Below are positions 40,401-49,832 of a stretch of DNA of 64,000 nucleotides, piece after piece. A program made the position numbers and the translations under genes. Every line of letters begins with the position of its first letter. The first letter of the stretch is position 1. The notes beneath the pieces are model-generated. The model saw only the letters and a list, made by a program, of their open reading frames with translations. It was not told where the DNA came from and ran no database searches. The DNA is from Actinoplanes sp. TFC3 (GTDB lineage: Bacteria; Actinomycetota; Actinomycetes; Mycobacteriales; Micromonosporaceae), in the NCBI RefSeq assembly GCF_001553785.1, contig NZ_LOJP01000011.1, positions 1-64,000 of the forward strand, given 5' to 3'.

Positions 40401-40844
40401 GGTACGAACGCACCGGCACTGCCTGGCCTGGGCGAAGTGGACAAACTGGTCGCAGACGTGTGGGCGACCGGGCTCTCGCCGGACGCGCACCCGGCTCAGT
40501 TCCTGCGCGCGGACCTGGACCGCCGGGGTGCCCTGCCGATCAACCGGCTCGGACGGGTGGCAGCGGGCACCCGCATCTACGTGGGCGGCATCGTCACCCA
40601 CCGGCAGCGTCCGGCGACCGCTGGCGGGGTCACGTTCGTCAACCTCGAGGACGAGACCGGGATGCTCAACGTCACCTGCTCACCGGGGCTGTGGCAGCGG
40701 TATCGGCGGGTGGCGCGGACCAGCTCGGCTCTGCTCGTGCGGGGCAGACTGGAAAATTCTGCCGAGGGGGTGCTCAACCTGGTGGCCGATCGGCTGGAGA
40801 CTCTCACCGCACCGGTTACTCCGGCTTCCCGCGACTTCCGCTAG
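37500..40844 (+). CDS. dnaE2: Error-prone DNA polymerase DnaE2, right copy
   Basis: 1114 residues, protein identical to the left copy; the two copies are transcribed away from the centre. GTG start with GAGGA ten bases upstream. Confidence 0.95.
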   Translation: MSFHNPKVSWGELENALTGKTRQHLQVVDPLAGDGGDAPAWSRKRERYAAPALIRRTSTDRYAELHCHSNFSFLDGASHPEELAEEAARLGLTALAVTDHDGFYGVVRFSQAAQELSLPTIFGAELSLDLAKPQNGTADPEGRHLLALAHGPEGYARLARTISRGQLDGKEKGKPVYGDLEEIADVLRDHVLVLTGCRKGSVPAALAGEGVIGAARELDRLVALFGRGNVVVELTAHGDPCDDDRNDVLHELARSRRLEVVATGNVHYATPGRRRLATALAAVRARRGLDDMDGWLPAAGTAHLRSGAEMKRLFAAYPGAVENAAMFGDDLAFDLNLVAPRLPDFPIPEPGHTEMSWLRELTMRGAQERYGPPQAHPKAYEQIEHELRMIEELDFPGYFLVVYDIVRFCRQKKIYCQGRGSAANSAVCYSLHITNVDAVEYDLLFERFLAPERDGPPDIDVDIESDRREEVIQYVYEKHGREHAAQVANVISYRPRSAVRDMAKAFGFSPGQQDAWSKQIDRWGSIATLDVEDIPEHVVEFANQVQGFPRHLGIHSGGMVICDRPIIEVCPVEWGRMAGRTVLQWDKDDCAAIELVKFDLLGLGMLSALHYAYDMIELDLDIGTMRLDDDEVYAMLRRADSVGVFQVESRAQMATLPRLKPDKFYDLVVEVALIRPGPIQGGSVHPYIRRKNGLEEPTVPHPLMANALAKTLGVPLFQEQLMQLAIDVAGFDPAEADQLRRAMGSKRSAEKMDRIRSRLYEGMAERGITGELADELFQKLSAFANYGFPESHAMSFAYLVYASAWLKRYHPAPFCAALLNAQPMGFYSPQSLVDDARRHGVEVRRPDINLSDAAAVLESTPTTRWGSAPGEPPHAWGLGGPAVRMGLASVRTLGEDLATTIEQERREHGPYRDMADLARRAGCSTAHLEALATADAFAGFGLTRREALWAAGAAAQDKPGRLPGTITGTNAPALPGLGEVDKLVADVWATGLSPDAHPAQFLRADLDRRGALPINRLGRVAAGTRIYVGGIVTHRQRPATAGGVTFVNLEDETGMLNVTCSPGLWQRYRRVARTSSALLVRGRLENSAEGVLNLVADRLETLTAPVTPASRDFR

Positions 40845-40987
40845 CTGGTCATATAGTTCGGACAAGTGCCAATTGGTGACGGCGTGTCAGACGCTGGTGA
40901 GGGGCGCTGGCAGGGCACGAAGATTGCCTGGTCACAGACGTACGGCAGGGCCTGCTTGATGCGCGCCGGCACGGGGGTACCGATGGT

Positions 40988-41005
40988 TTTAGAGAATGAT
41001 CTAAA
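40988..41005. promoter_or_regulatory. AT-rich inverted repeat, right copy
   Basis: TTTAGA-N6-TCTAAA, mirror of 33386-33403. Confidence 0.5.
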
Positions 41006-41031
41006 TGTCGGATCTCCGTCAGAAGTAGGGC

Positions 41032-41059
41032 GGAAACCTTACAGAATCGCAAGCGTCTA
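41032..41059 (+). promoter_or_regulatory. Candidate ECF-sigma promoter, right copy
   Basis: GGAAAC-N16-CGTCTA, 40 bases before the subtilase ATG; mirror of 33332-33359. Confidence 0.4.
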
Positions 41060-41098
41060 TCTTTGCGGTCAGGATCGACCTGGCCACGGGGAGGACGC

Positions 41099-44000
41099 AT
41101 GCGAATACTTCGGGGAATCGTCACGGTCGCGGCCGCCGCCGCGGTCGGAATCCCGGCCGGCGCGGCCGCCGCGGTGCCGAGCGAGCCGAACGCAGCCAGC
41201 CGCAGCGCCACACACCAAAACGCCACGGGCCAAGCCGCGGGCAAGCAGATCACCCTCATCACCGGTGACCGGGTCACGCTGCGCAGCGACGGTGGCACGT
41301 CCGTCCAGACCGGACCGGGGCGGGCCGGCATGCGGTTCATCACCCAGAAGACGCGGCGGGGCCAGACTGTCATTCCGGCCGACGCGTTGCCGTTGCTGCG
41401 GGCCGGGCGGCTCGACAAGCGGCTTTTTGACGTGGGTTCGCTGGTCAAGGATGGTTACACAGCAAGTTTGCCGCTGCTGGTCTCGTACCGGAAGAACAGC
41501 CGTCAGGCCGCGCCGGGCGTGAGTGTCACGCGCGAGCTGCCGGTCATCAAAGGCCGGGCGGTCCGGGCGGATGAGCAGGGTCGCTCGGCGCTGTGGCAGT
41601 CGCTGACGAACGCCACCGCCGACAAGATCTGGCTCGACGGCAAGCGTAAGGTCAGCCTCGACAAGAGCGTTCCGCAGATCGGTGCTCCGGCGGCGTGGGC
41701 GGCCGGGTTCGACGGCACCGGCGTCAAGGTTGCCGTGCTCGACACCGGCATCGACGCCACCCACCCGGATCTGGCCGGGCAGATCGCCGAGTCGCAGAAC
41801 TTCACCGGCACCGCATCCACGGACGACGTGGTCGGGCACGGTACGCACGTCGCGTCCACCATCGCCGGCACCGGCGCTGCCTCCGGCGGTCGCTACCGCG
41901 GTGTGGCGCCCGGCGCGAAGCTTGTCATCGGCAAGGTGTGCGGCACCGAGTTCTGTGATGATTCCGCCATTCTGGCCGGCATGGCCTGGGCCGCTCAGCG
42001 CGCCTCGGTGGTCAACCTGAGCCTGGGCGGCATGGACTCCGAGGGCATCGACCCGCTCGAGGCCGCCGTCAACGAGCTCACCGCGCAGTACGGCACCCTG
42101 TTCGTCATCGCGGCCGGCAACGACGGCACGTTCGCGCCGGTCAGCTCGCCGGCCACCGCCGACGCCGCGCTGGCCGTGGGCGCGGTCGACCGCGAGGACC
42201 AGCTCGCCGAGTTCTCCAGCCGGGGCCCGCGCGTCGGCGACAACGCCATCAAGCCCGAGATCACCGCGCCGGGCGTGGAGATCGTCGCGGCCAAGGCCGC
42301 TCATGACGTGATCGGCGATCCGGCTCCGCTGCCGGGTTACTCCACTCTTTCCGGTACGTCCATGGCTACCCCGCATGTGGCCGGCGCGGCGGCGATCCTC
42401 GCTCAGGAACACCCGGGCTGGACGGCCCGGCAGCGTAAGACCGTCCTCATGGGAGCGGCGAAGCCCACCGAGGGCCTCGACGTCTACTCCCAGGGGGCCG
42501 GCCGGGTCGACGTGGCCCGCGCGATCAACCAGCAGGTCGCGGTGGACGAGGGCACCCTCAGCTTCGAGGGCGGGTTGTGGCCGCACGGCGACGACCAGCC
42601 TGAGACCAAGACGGTGACCTACCGCAACAACGGGCCCGAGGCGGTCACGCTGACGCTCAGCCTCTCCGCACCCGCCGCGGTCTTCAGCGTCGCCGCCACC
42701 ACGCTGACCGTGCCCGCCAACGGCACCGCGACCACCACCGTCACCTCCGACACCAGCGCGAACGTTGCGGACGGTCACCTCGGGGGCTACCTCACGGCTA
42801 CCGGCCCCGGCGGCTTGAAGGTGGAGACGCCGGTTGCGGTGGTCCGCGAGCCGGAGAGCTATGACATCAGCTTCGAGGCCGTCAACCGCGACGGCAGCCC
42901 GGCCACCGACGGCTTTGCCTCCCTGGTCAACCTGGCCACCGGAGAGAGCATCGACCTCAGCGGGCTGACCGGCAAGCAGCGCGTACCCAAGGCTGAGTAC
43001 GGCATCTTCGCCACCGTCTTCGGCCAGCAGAACGAGGCCACCCAGCTCATCGATCCGCAGGTGGTGCTCGACAGCGCCCGCACGATCCGGTTCGACGCCC
43101 GCGTGGCCAAGCCGATTTCGGTCACCGTGCCGACGGCCGGTGCGGCGAGCACGTTCCTGGCCGTCGACGGGGGCTGGGTGGGCGACAACTTCAGCTACGT
43201 CTCGGGCTTGATCAGCGACGGCCCGGCCGGGATCTACACGGCCCAGATCGGTGACCGCGCCGGTTCGCCGCTGTTCTCCAGCGGGCTCAGTGTCCAGTTC
43301 GCCCAGCGCAATGCCGAAAATCAATTCCGCAACAGCCCCTACGTGTACGACCTCGGCTGGTTCTTCGACCGGACCATGTTCACCGGTCTGCAGAAGTCGG
43401 TGAGGGCGCGCAACCTGGCCACCATCCGAGCCCGGTACAACACCGAGGCCAGCGGCGCCCTGGGAGCCAAGGCCAACTCGGCGCGGCACGGCGACAGCGG
43501 CTACTGGTCCTCGTTCATCCCGTTCGACCTGCCGTTCCAGCGCACCGAGTACGTCAACACCGACGGCGGCGCGCAGTTCAGCTCGGAGTTCCAGCAGAAC
43601 GGGGAGCCCGACGAGGACGGCTGGCCGACCGTGCTGAGCGTGTCGTACGAGGCCCCGGCCACGTTCCGCGCCCGGCGCACGTACCGTCAAACGTGGAACA
43701 AAGCGGTGTTCGCCCCCAGCGTGGCCGATGTGCAGGAACCGTACGGGTTCGGCTTCCGTCAGGGCGACGAGCTGTTCTTCGGGGTGGCGACGCACGGTGA
43801 GGGACCCGGCCGGGAGGGCTACTCGACGCTGGACAAGGCGCACGTGGCGCTCTACCGCAACGGCACCCTGGTCGGCGAGCAGGATGCCGAGGGTGGCTCG
43901 TTCACGGTGCCGGCCGAAGCGGCCGGCTACCGCGTCGAGCTGAGCGCCTCGCGGGGCGCCCCGCACACGCTGTCGACCGAGGTCAGCGGCACCTGGACGT

Positions 44001-44350
44001 TCCGTTCCGGGCACACCGGCGAGGAGAAGCCGACGCTGCTGACGCTGAGCACGGTCCGGTTCGACCCGGCGCTGGACGAGCACAACGCGGCTCGGGCCGG
44101 GCGCAGCCTCACCGTGCCGGTGCACGTGGACCAGCAGGGTGGAGCCGCGCGCATCCGGTCGGTGCGCGCCGAGGTGTCGTTCGACGACGGCGCCACGTGG
44201 ACGCGGGTGCCGGTCCGGGGCTCGGGCGCCGACCGCAGCGTGGTCATCCGGCACCCGGCCAAGGCGGGGTTCGTGTCGCTGCGGGCCACGGCCGGCACGG
44301 CTGCCGGCTCGGTCACCGAGACGGCCATCCGGGCGTACGCCATCAAGTAA
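41099..44350 (+). CDS. Secreted S8 subtilisin-like protease, right copy
   Basis: 1083 residues, identical to the left copy, with catalytic D215, H247 and S421. Confidence 0.94.
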   Translation: MRILRGIVTVAAAAAVGIPAGAAAAVPSEPNAASRSATHQNATGQAAGKQITLITGDRVTLRSDGGTSVQTGPGRAGMRFITQKTRRGQTVIPADALPLLRAGRLDKRLFDVGSLVKDGYTASLPLLVSYRKNSRQAAPGVSVTRELPVIKGRAVRADEQGRSALWQSLTNATADKIWLDGKRKVSLDKSVPQIGAPAAWAAGFDGTGVKVAVLDTGIDATHPDLAGQIAESQNFTGTASTDDVVGHGTHVASTIAGTGAASGGRYRGVAPGAKLVIGKVCGTEFCDDSAILAGMAWAAQRASVVNLSLGGMDSEGIDPLEAAVNELTAQYGTLFVIAAGNDGTFAPVSSPATADAALAVGAVDREDQLAEFSSRGPRVGDNAIKPEITAPGVEIVAAKAAHDVIGDPAPLPGYSTLSGTSMATPHVAGAAAILAQEHPGWTARQRKTVLMGAAKPTEGLDVYSQGAGRVDVARAINQQVAVDEGTLSFEGGLWPHGDDQPETKTVTYRNNGPEAVTLTLSLSAPAAVFSVAATTLTVPANGTATTTVTSDTSANVADGHLGGYLTATGPGGLKVETPVAVVREPESYDISFEAVNRDGSPATDGFASLVNLATGESIDLSGLTGKQRVPKAEYGIFATVFGQQNEATQLIDPQVVLDSARTIRFDARVAKPISVTVPTAGAASTFLAVDGGWVGDNFSYVSGLISDGPAGIYTAQIGDRAGSPLFSSGLSVQFAQRNAENQFRNSPYVYDLGWFFDRTMFTGLQKSVRARNLATIRARYNTEASGALGAKANSARHGDSGYWSSFIPFDLPFQRTEYVNTDGGAQFSSEFQQNGEPDEDGWPTVLSVSYEAPATFRARRTYRQTWNKAVFAPSVADVQEPYGFGFRQGDELFFGVATHGEGPGREGYSTLDKAHVALYRNGTLVGEQDAEGGSFTVPAEAAGYRVELSASRGAPHTLSTEVSGTWTFRSGHTGEEKPTLLTLSTVRFDPALDEHNAARAGRSLTVPVHVDQQGGAARIRSVRAEVSFDDGATWTRVPVRGSGADRSVVIRHPAKAGFVSLRATAGTAAGSVTETAIRAYAIK

Positions 44351-44382
44351 CCCGAATTTTTCGATCATGGAATACCGCTGAC

Positions 44383-44408
44383 GGGCGGGGAGCTCCGGCT
44401 CCCCGCCC
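44383..44408 (+). terminator. Subtilase terminator, right copy
   Basis: Mirror of the 11-bp stem at 29983-30008. Confidence 0.7.
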
Positions 44409-44427
44409 CTCGCGTGTGCACGGCCGA

Positions 44428-44433
44428 TACGCT
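44428..44433 (+). promoter_or_regulatory. Candidate -10 box (TACGCT), right copy
   Basis: Six bases before the methyltransferase GTG at 44440; mirror of 29958-29963. Confidence 0.35.
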
Positions 44434-44439
44434 GCGGTT

Positions 44440-45186
44440 GTGGACACCGCATCGACGCGTACCCCCCGACCGCCCGTCACCGTGCGCACGGCCGCCGTCT
44501 GGGCGGTGCTGCGCCGCGAACTCGACCGGCACCCCGGCACCGAGCTGACCGTGCTGGACGTCGGCGGTGGCACCGGCGGGGTCGCCGTGCCGCTGGCCGA
44601 ACTCGGCCACACCGTCACCGTGGTCGACGCCAGCCCGGACGCGCTCGCCGCGCTGACCCGCCGCGCCGCCGACGCCGGGGTCGCCGACCGGATCCGGGCC
44701 GTGCAGGGCGACGGCGACGCGCTCGCCGGCCTGGTCGAGCCGGGCACCGCCGACATCGTGCTGTGCCACGCCGTTCTCGAAGTCGTCGACGACCCGGCCG
44801 AGGTGGTCGCCGCGATCGGCACCGCGCTGCGGCCCGGGGGAGCGATCAGCCTGCTCGTGGCCAGCCGTGCTGCGGCGGTGCTGGGACGCGCGTTCAACGG
44901 CCACCTCGGCGCCGCGTCCGCGCTGCTCAATGATGCTGACGGGCGCGCCGGTCAGCGAGACACCCTGCGCCGGCGCTACGACGCGGACACCGCGGCGGCG
45001 CTGCTCGGCACGGCCGGGTTCACCGTCGAGGAGATCCACGGCGTACGCGTGCTGGCCGATCTGCTGCCCGCCGCGGTGGTCGAGGGCGACGCGCGGGCCA
45101 TGCTGGAGCTGGAGCTCGCGCTGGCCGCCCGGCCGCCGTTCCGCGACATTGCCTCCCAGTTGCACCTGTTCGCGCGGCACCCGTGA
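44440..45186 (+). CDS. SAM-dependent methyltransferase, right copy
   Basis: 248 residues. It differs from the left copy by one base at 44581 (GTC for TTC), giving V48 in place of F48 inside SAM motif I. The change follows a GGCGGG run, a context prone to sequencing error. Confidence 0.86.
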   Translation: MDTASTRTPRPPVTVRTAAVWAVLRRELDRHPGTELTVLDVGGGTGGVAVPLAELGHTVTVVDASPDALAALTRRAADAGVADRIRAVQGDGDALAGLVEPGTADIVLCHAVLEVVDDPAEVVAAIGTALRPGGAISLLVASRAAAVLGRAFNGHLGAASALLNDADGRAGQRDTLRRRYDADTAAALLGTAGFTVEEIHGVRVLADLLPAAVVEGDARAMLELELALAARPPFRDIASQLHLFARHP

Positions 45187-46322
45187 GCGGCTACCTCGAC
45201 ATCGTCCGGCCCGCGTACGGCGAGAACAGCCTGGCCGACCTGATGCCGAGCGTGTCGGCGGTGCTCGGCGTGCCCGGGGCCGAGGACGTGCTTGCCCTGG
45301 GGGCCACGCTGGGCGATGTGGACCGGGTCGCGGTGCTGCTGATCGACGGGCTGGGGGTGTACCAGAAGGAGGCAGTCGCCCGGCTTGCGCCGATCGTGGC
45401 GGAACTCGACGCACGGACCTTGACCTCGGGTTTTCCCTCAACGACGCCGGTCAGCCTGGCCACGCTGGGCACCGGCCGGCCGCCCGGGCAGCACGGCATT
45501 CTCGGCTTCACCGTGCGCAAGCCCGGCGGCGGCGTGCTCAACCACATCCACTGGGGCAAGGACCCGGACCCGGCGCTGTGGCAGCCCATGCCGACCCGGT
45601 TCGAAACCGCCGTGGCCGCCGGGGTGCCGGCCACCCAGGTCACTCAGCCGTCGTTCCAGGGCAGCGGGCTGACCGTGGCCTGCTACCGCGGTGCGTCCTT
45701 CGTCGGCGCGGCTGATCCCGGCGCACTGGCCGAGGGCATGCTGACGGCGCTGAAGGGCCCCGGCATCGTGTACGGATACTTCGCCGATCTCGACCACCAT
45801 GGGCACGGCACCGGAGTCGGCTCGCCGGACTGGGAAGCGGCCGCCACGACGGTTGGCACGCTGCTCGACCGGCTTGTCAACGGGCTGCCACCACGGGCCG
45901 CGCTGCTGGTCACCGCCGATCACGGGCAGCTCAACATCCCCGCCGAGGGGCGGCTGGACCTGTCGCTCGACGCGGAGTTGTCCGCCGGGCTCATCGGGGT
46001 GGCCGGCGAGCCGCGGGTGCGGTACCTGTACACCGAGGCGGGGGCGGTGGACGATGTGCTGAGTACGTACCGGGAGAAATTGGGCTCCTCGGCCTTGGTC
46101 CTCGGCCGTGACCAAGCGATCGAAGAGGGGCTGTACGGCCAGGTTGCCGACGCGCACCGCTCGCGCATCGGCGATGTCGTAGTGGCCTGCCTGGACCACA
46201 CCGTCGTGCTGGCCTCGGCCTGCGAACCGGCGAGCGCGGGACGGCTGGTGGCCTATCACGGTTCGCTGACCGCTGTCGAAATGACGGTTCCGCTGCTCAG
46301 TTTTGTCAGACCCTCGAACTAG
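45183..46322 (+). CDS. Phosphodiesterase/nucleotide pyrophosphatase-like protein, right copy
   Basis: 379 residues. One difference from the left copy, at 45937, gives Ile for Thr just after TADHGQLN. The metal ligands are unaffected. Confidence 0.85.
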   Translation: MSGYLDIVRPAYGENSLADLMPSVSAVLGVPGAEDVLALGATLGDVDRVAVLLIDGLGVYQKEAVARLAPIVAELDARTLTSGFPSTTPVSLATLGTGRPPGQHGILGFTVRKPGGGVLNHIHWGKDPDPALWQPMPTRFETAVAAGVPATQVTQPSFQGSGLTVACYRGASFVGAADPGALAEGMLTALKGPGIVYGYFADLDHHGHGTGVGSPDWEAAATTVGTLLDRLVNGLPPRAALLVTADHGQLNIPAEGRLDLSLDAELSAGLIGVAGEPRVRYLYTEAGAVDDVLSTYREKLGSSALVLGRDQAIEEGLYGQVADAHRSRIGDVVVACLDHTVVLASACEPASAGRLVAYHGSLTAVEMTVPLLSFVRPSN

Positions 46323-46325
46323 TGT
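46320..46325 (+). promoter_or_regulatory. Candidate -10 box (TAGTGT) for dinB, right copy
   Basis: Seven bases before the GTG at 46333; mirror of 28066-28071. Confidence 0.35.
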
Positions 46326-46332
46326 TCCCGGC

Positions 46333-47622
46333 GTGGGACGAAGTCAGGCGATTGGGCGGGGGTTCGACCCGCGGTTCGGGCCGGAGGCCGACGACGCGGG
46401 ATGCACGATCCTGCACGTCGACATGGACGCATTCTTCGCCTCCGTGGAGGTGCGCCGGCGCCCGGAGCTGAGGGGCAAACCCGTCGTGGTCGGCGGAGTG
46501 GGCCCGCGCGGGGTGGTGAGTTCGGCCAGTTACGAGGCGCGACGGTACGGCGTCCGCAGCGCGATGCCCTCCAGCCGAGCCCGCGCGTTGTGCCCGCACG
46601 CCGTTTTCCTGCCGCCCGACTTCTCCGAGTATTCGGCGGCTTCCCGGGCGGTCATGGGAATCTTCCGCGACATGACCCCGCTGGTCGAGCCGCTGTCATT
46701 GGACGAGGCCTTCCTCGACGTGGCCGGTGCGCAGCGGCTGCTCGGCCGGCCCGCGGTGATCGCCCGCACGATCCGCGAACGGGTCTATGAGAACCAGCGG
46801 CTGACCTGCTCGGTGGGCGTTGCGTCGACCAAGTTCGTGGCCAAGCTGGGTTCCACCCGCGCCAAACCCGACGGCATGATCGTGGTGCCGGCCGATCAGG
46901 TGCTTGACTTCCTGCACCCGCTGCCGGTCGACGCGCTGTGGGGCGTGGGGGAGAAGGCCGCCCAGCACCTGCACCGGCTCGGCCTGGCCACCGTCGGCGA
47001 CCTGGCCCGCGCGCCGGTGCGGATGCTGCGGGCGTCGCTGGGTGAGGCTGCTGCCGCGCACCTGCACGAGCTGTCCTGGGGTCGCGACCCGCGCCGGGTG
47101 GTGCCCGAACGCGAGGAGAAGTCGATCGGCGCCGAGATGACCTATGAAACCGACGTCACCGACCCGGCCACCATCCGGCGCAGCCTGCTCGCCCTCGCCG
47201 ACAAGGCAGGAGCCCGGCTGCGCGCGGCCGGCGTGGTCGGCCGCACGGTGTCGATCAAGGTGCGGATGGCCGACTTCCGCACGGTCAGCCGCTCCCGCAC
47301 GATGCCGACAACCACCGATGTGGCCCGGGAGATCTTCGAGACGTCGTGGGCGCTGTTCCAGGCCCTCGCACCGGGCGAGCCGATCCGGCTGGTCGGTGTC
47401 CGGGTGGAGAACCTCGGGTCGGCGGAGAACGCGCCGCGGCAACTGACGTTGGGGGAGCCGGAGCGGGGATGGCGCGAGGCTGAGGCTGCCGCGGATGCGG
47501 TGGCGGCGCGGTTCGGGCGGGCCATTGTTGGGCCGGCCAGCTTGTTGCGGCCTGGGCCGGCCGGGGAGTCCGGGGGTTCTGGTTCTTCCGGGTCTGCTGG
47601 GCCTTCGATTGCGTCGCGGTAG
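46333..47622 (+). CDS. dinB: DNA polymerase IV, right copy
   Basis: 429 residues, protein identical to the left copy. Confidence 0.94.
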   Translation: MGRSQAIGRGFDPRFGPEADDAGCTILHVDMDAFFASVEVRRRPELRGKPVVVGGVGPRGVVSSASYEARRYGVRSAMPSSRARALCPHAVFLPPDFSEYSAASRAVMGIFRDMTPLVEPLSLDEAFLDVAGAQRLLGRPAVIARTIRERVYENQRLTCSVGVASTKFVAKLGSTRAKPDGMIVVPADQVLDFLHPLPVDALWGVGEKAAQHLHRLGLATVGDLARAPVRMLRASLGEAAAAHLHELSWGRDPRRVVPEREEKSIGAEMTYETDVTDPATIRRSLLALADKAGARLRAAGVVGRTVSIKVRMADFRTVSRSRTMPTTTDVAREIFETSWALFQALAPGEPIRLVGVRVENLGSAENAPRQLTLGEPERGWREAEAAADAVAARFGRAIVGPASLLRPGPAGESGGSGSSGSAGPSIASR

Positions 47623-47930
47623 GCGCTTGGGTTTTGGAGATCGAGGAGCGCCCTGGCTGCTGTGGTCTGCGAGATTGCGGGGCGTCCTTGGCTGCGCGGG
47701 TGCTGCGGGTTGGGGCCTCTTCGGCTGCTCGCGGGAGGGGTCCTTCCGTCTTTTGCGACAAAGCGCCTCAGATGGAACCGAAAATCACCCGCACTCGACG
47801 GTCGTCCCGCTTTCCGACCCGCCTGCCCCCTCGTAGACTTGTCGGCAAGGCAGCCGGTCGGTTGCCTCGCACCATCGGCTCGCCCGGCACCACCGCCGGG
47901 GGGCCGGACATGCGCCCGGGGAGGAATGCC
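47623..47930 (+). other. Intergenic region dinB-DUF3040, right copy
   Basis: No gene seen. Possible -10 TAGACT at 47834-47839; mirror of 26461-26768. Confidence 0.4.
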
Positions 47931-48317
47931 GTGCCGCTCTCGGAGCACGAACAGCGGCTGTTCGATCAGATCGAGCAGTCGCTTGCCGAGGACCCCAAGT
48001 TCGCCTCGGCTGTGCGCAACAGTGATCCGCGATTCCATGCCCGCCGCCGCCTCGTCGTCGCGGCCTTCGTGGGCATCCTGGGGCTCGCGGTGATGATCTT
48101 CGGCGCGGTGAGCCAGAATACGCTGCTCGGCGTGGCCGGCTTCGTGGTCATGCTGGCCGCCTGCGCCCTCGGCCTGCAAAGCCGCCGCAAGGGCCAGGCC
48201 CCCGACCTGCACGTGGTCGGCGGCACCGCCTCCCGCCGCACCCGCCAGGCCCGCCGCGGTGGACTGGTCGACCGGCTCGAGGACCGCTGGCGCCAGCGCC
48301 CCGAGGGCCACCGTTAG
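47931..48317 (+). CDS. DUF3040-family membrane protein, right copy
   Basis: 128 residues, identical to the copy at 26074-26460. Confidence 0.85.
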   Translation: MPLSEHEQRLFDQIEQSLAEDPKFASAVRNSDPRFHARRRLVVAAFVGILGLAVMIFGAVSQNTLLGVAGFVVMLAACALGLQSRRKGQAPDLHVVGGTASRRTRQARRGGLVDRLEDRWRQRPEGHR

Positions 48318-48460
48318 ATCTGGCGGCGCGCGGCTCACGGTCGCGCGCAGCTTGACGCTCCACCCCTGACGAACTGGCGGCCACCGGCCGCCTTCGCCAT
48401 ATCCGGCTGCCGGCGTGCCCCGGCGGCTTTTCCGGCTGCCGGCCCGACGGCCCGCTTCCC

Positions 48461-48552
48461 GCGCCACGTCGCGGCCCTGCGCGTTGCAGCCCGGCCCTGC
48501 GCGTCACGTTACGTCGCGGTCCGGCCCGTCACGTTACGTCGCGGCCCTGCGT
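48461..48552. repeat. Short degenerate direct repeats, right copy
   Basis: Mirror of the 25-bp-period repeats at 25839-25930. Confidence 0.75.
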
Positions 48553-48598
48553 GGCGCCTCGCGGCTCGGCTCGGCTCAGCCCGGCGCGTCATGTCGTG

Positions 48599-49702
48599 CT
48601 AGCCGACGGCTGCCAGGAAATCTGAGTAGAACAGGCCCAGGCCGGCCACGACGCAGACGCCGGCCACCATCCAGAACCTGATGACGATGTTGACCTCGCT
48701 CCACCCGGCCAGCTCGAAGTGGTGGTGCAACGGCACCATCCGGAAGACCCGTTTGCCCGTGGTCCGGAACGAGACGATCTGGATCACCCAGGTCACGGTG
48801 ATGATGAAGAAAAGCCCGCCGATCACGATCGACAACAGCGTGGTGCGGGTTGCCACCGCGAGCCCGCCGATCAACGCGCCGAGCCCCAGCGCGCCCACGT
48901 CGCCCATGAAGATCCGCGCCGGGGACGTGTTCCACCACAGGAAGCCCACACACGCGGCGGCCGCCGCGGCCGCGATCATGGCGATTTCGAGGGGATCGCG
49001 GACCTGATAGCAGTAGTCGTTCGCGCGGGCGTACGTGTCGTCGGCGCACCAGTGCCGGTACTGCCAGTAGCCGATCAGCGCGTAGGCGCCGAGCACCAGG
49101 GTCGATGCGCCGGTGGCCAGGCCGTCGAGGCCGTCGGTGAGGTTCACGCCGTTCGACATCGCCGTGATCACGAAGACGAACACCATCACCGAGCCGATTT
49201 TGCCGACGTTCAGCCAGCTGATGTCGCGGATGAACGAGATGTGCTCGCTGGCCACGGTCTGCCCGTTGGAGCTTGCCAGGTAGAGGGCGGTGATGCCGAT
49301 CCCGATGCCGATGATCGTCTGGCCGAGCAGTTTGCCCTTGGCGGACAGGCCGTCGGAGTTGCGCCGGCGGACCTTGATGAAATCGTCGATGAAGCCGACC
49401 GCACCGCATAAGACGAACAGACCGAGCAGGACGAGGGCTGTCATGGTCGGCTGTTCCTGCGCGATCTGCCGCTCGGGCAGCGTGGTCAGCGCGAGGTGTC
49501 CGGCGACGTAGGCGACCAGCGTCGCCACGATGAACACGACGCCGCCCATCGCCGGGGTGCCCCTCTTGCCCTCGTTCGAGGCGAGCCCCAGAGAACGGAT
49601 CGGCTGCCCGGCCTTGAGCGCGGTGAACACCCGGATCGCCACCGGAGTGCCGAACAGCGAGACGACGAACGCGACCGCCGCCGCCACGATGACCGCCCTC
49701 AC
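48599..49702 (-). CDS. Second MraY-type transferase, right copy
   Basis: 367 residues, identical to the copy at 24689-25792, including the FMGDVG and HHHFE variants. Confidence 0.93.
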   Translation of the reverse strand: MRAVIVAAAVAFVVSLFGTPVAIRVFTALKAGQPIRSLGLASNEGKRGTPAMGGVVFIVATLVAYVAGHLALTTLPERQIAQEQPTMTALVLLGLFVLCGAVGFIDDFIKVRRRNSDGLSAKGKLLGQTIIGIGIGITALYLASSNGQTVASEHISFIRDISWLNVGKIGSVMVFVFVITAMSNGVNLTDGLDGLATGASTLVLGAYALIGYWQYRHWCADDTYARANDYCYQVRDPLEIAMIAAAAAAACVGFLWWNTSPARIFMGDVGALGLGALIGGLAVATRTTLLSIVIGGLFFIITVTWVIQIVSFRTTGKRVFRMVPLHHHFELAGWSEVNIVIRFWMVAGVCVVAGLGLFYSDFLAAVG

Positions 49703-49796
49703 GAGCGAGTCCCGAGATCCGGATCAATCACAGCGTCCCCATCAACGATCACGGGGCACGATCTTGCCATCCGGCGGCAGGCTCCATCAACCGAGC

Positions 49797-49829
49797 ATCG
49801 GGGCGCCCACCGGCGGCGGGCACCCCGAT
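49797..49829 (-). terminator. moxR operon terminator, right copy
   Basis: Mirror of 24562-24594. Confidence 0.7.
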
Positions 49830-49832
49830 CGG

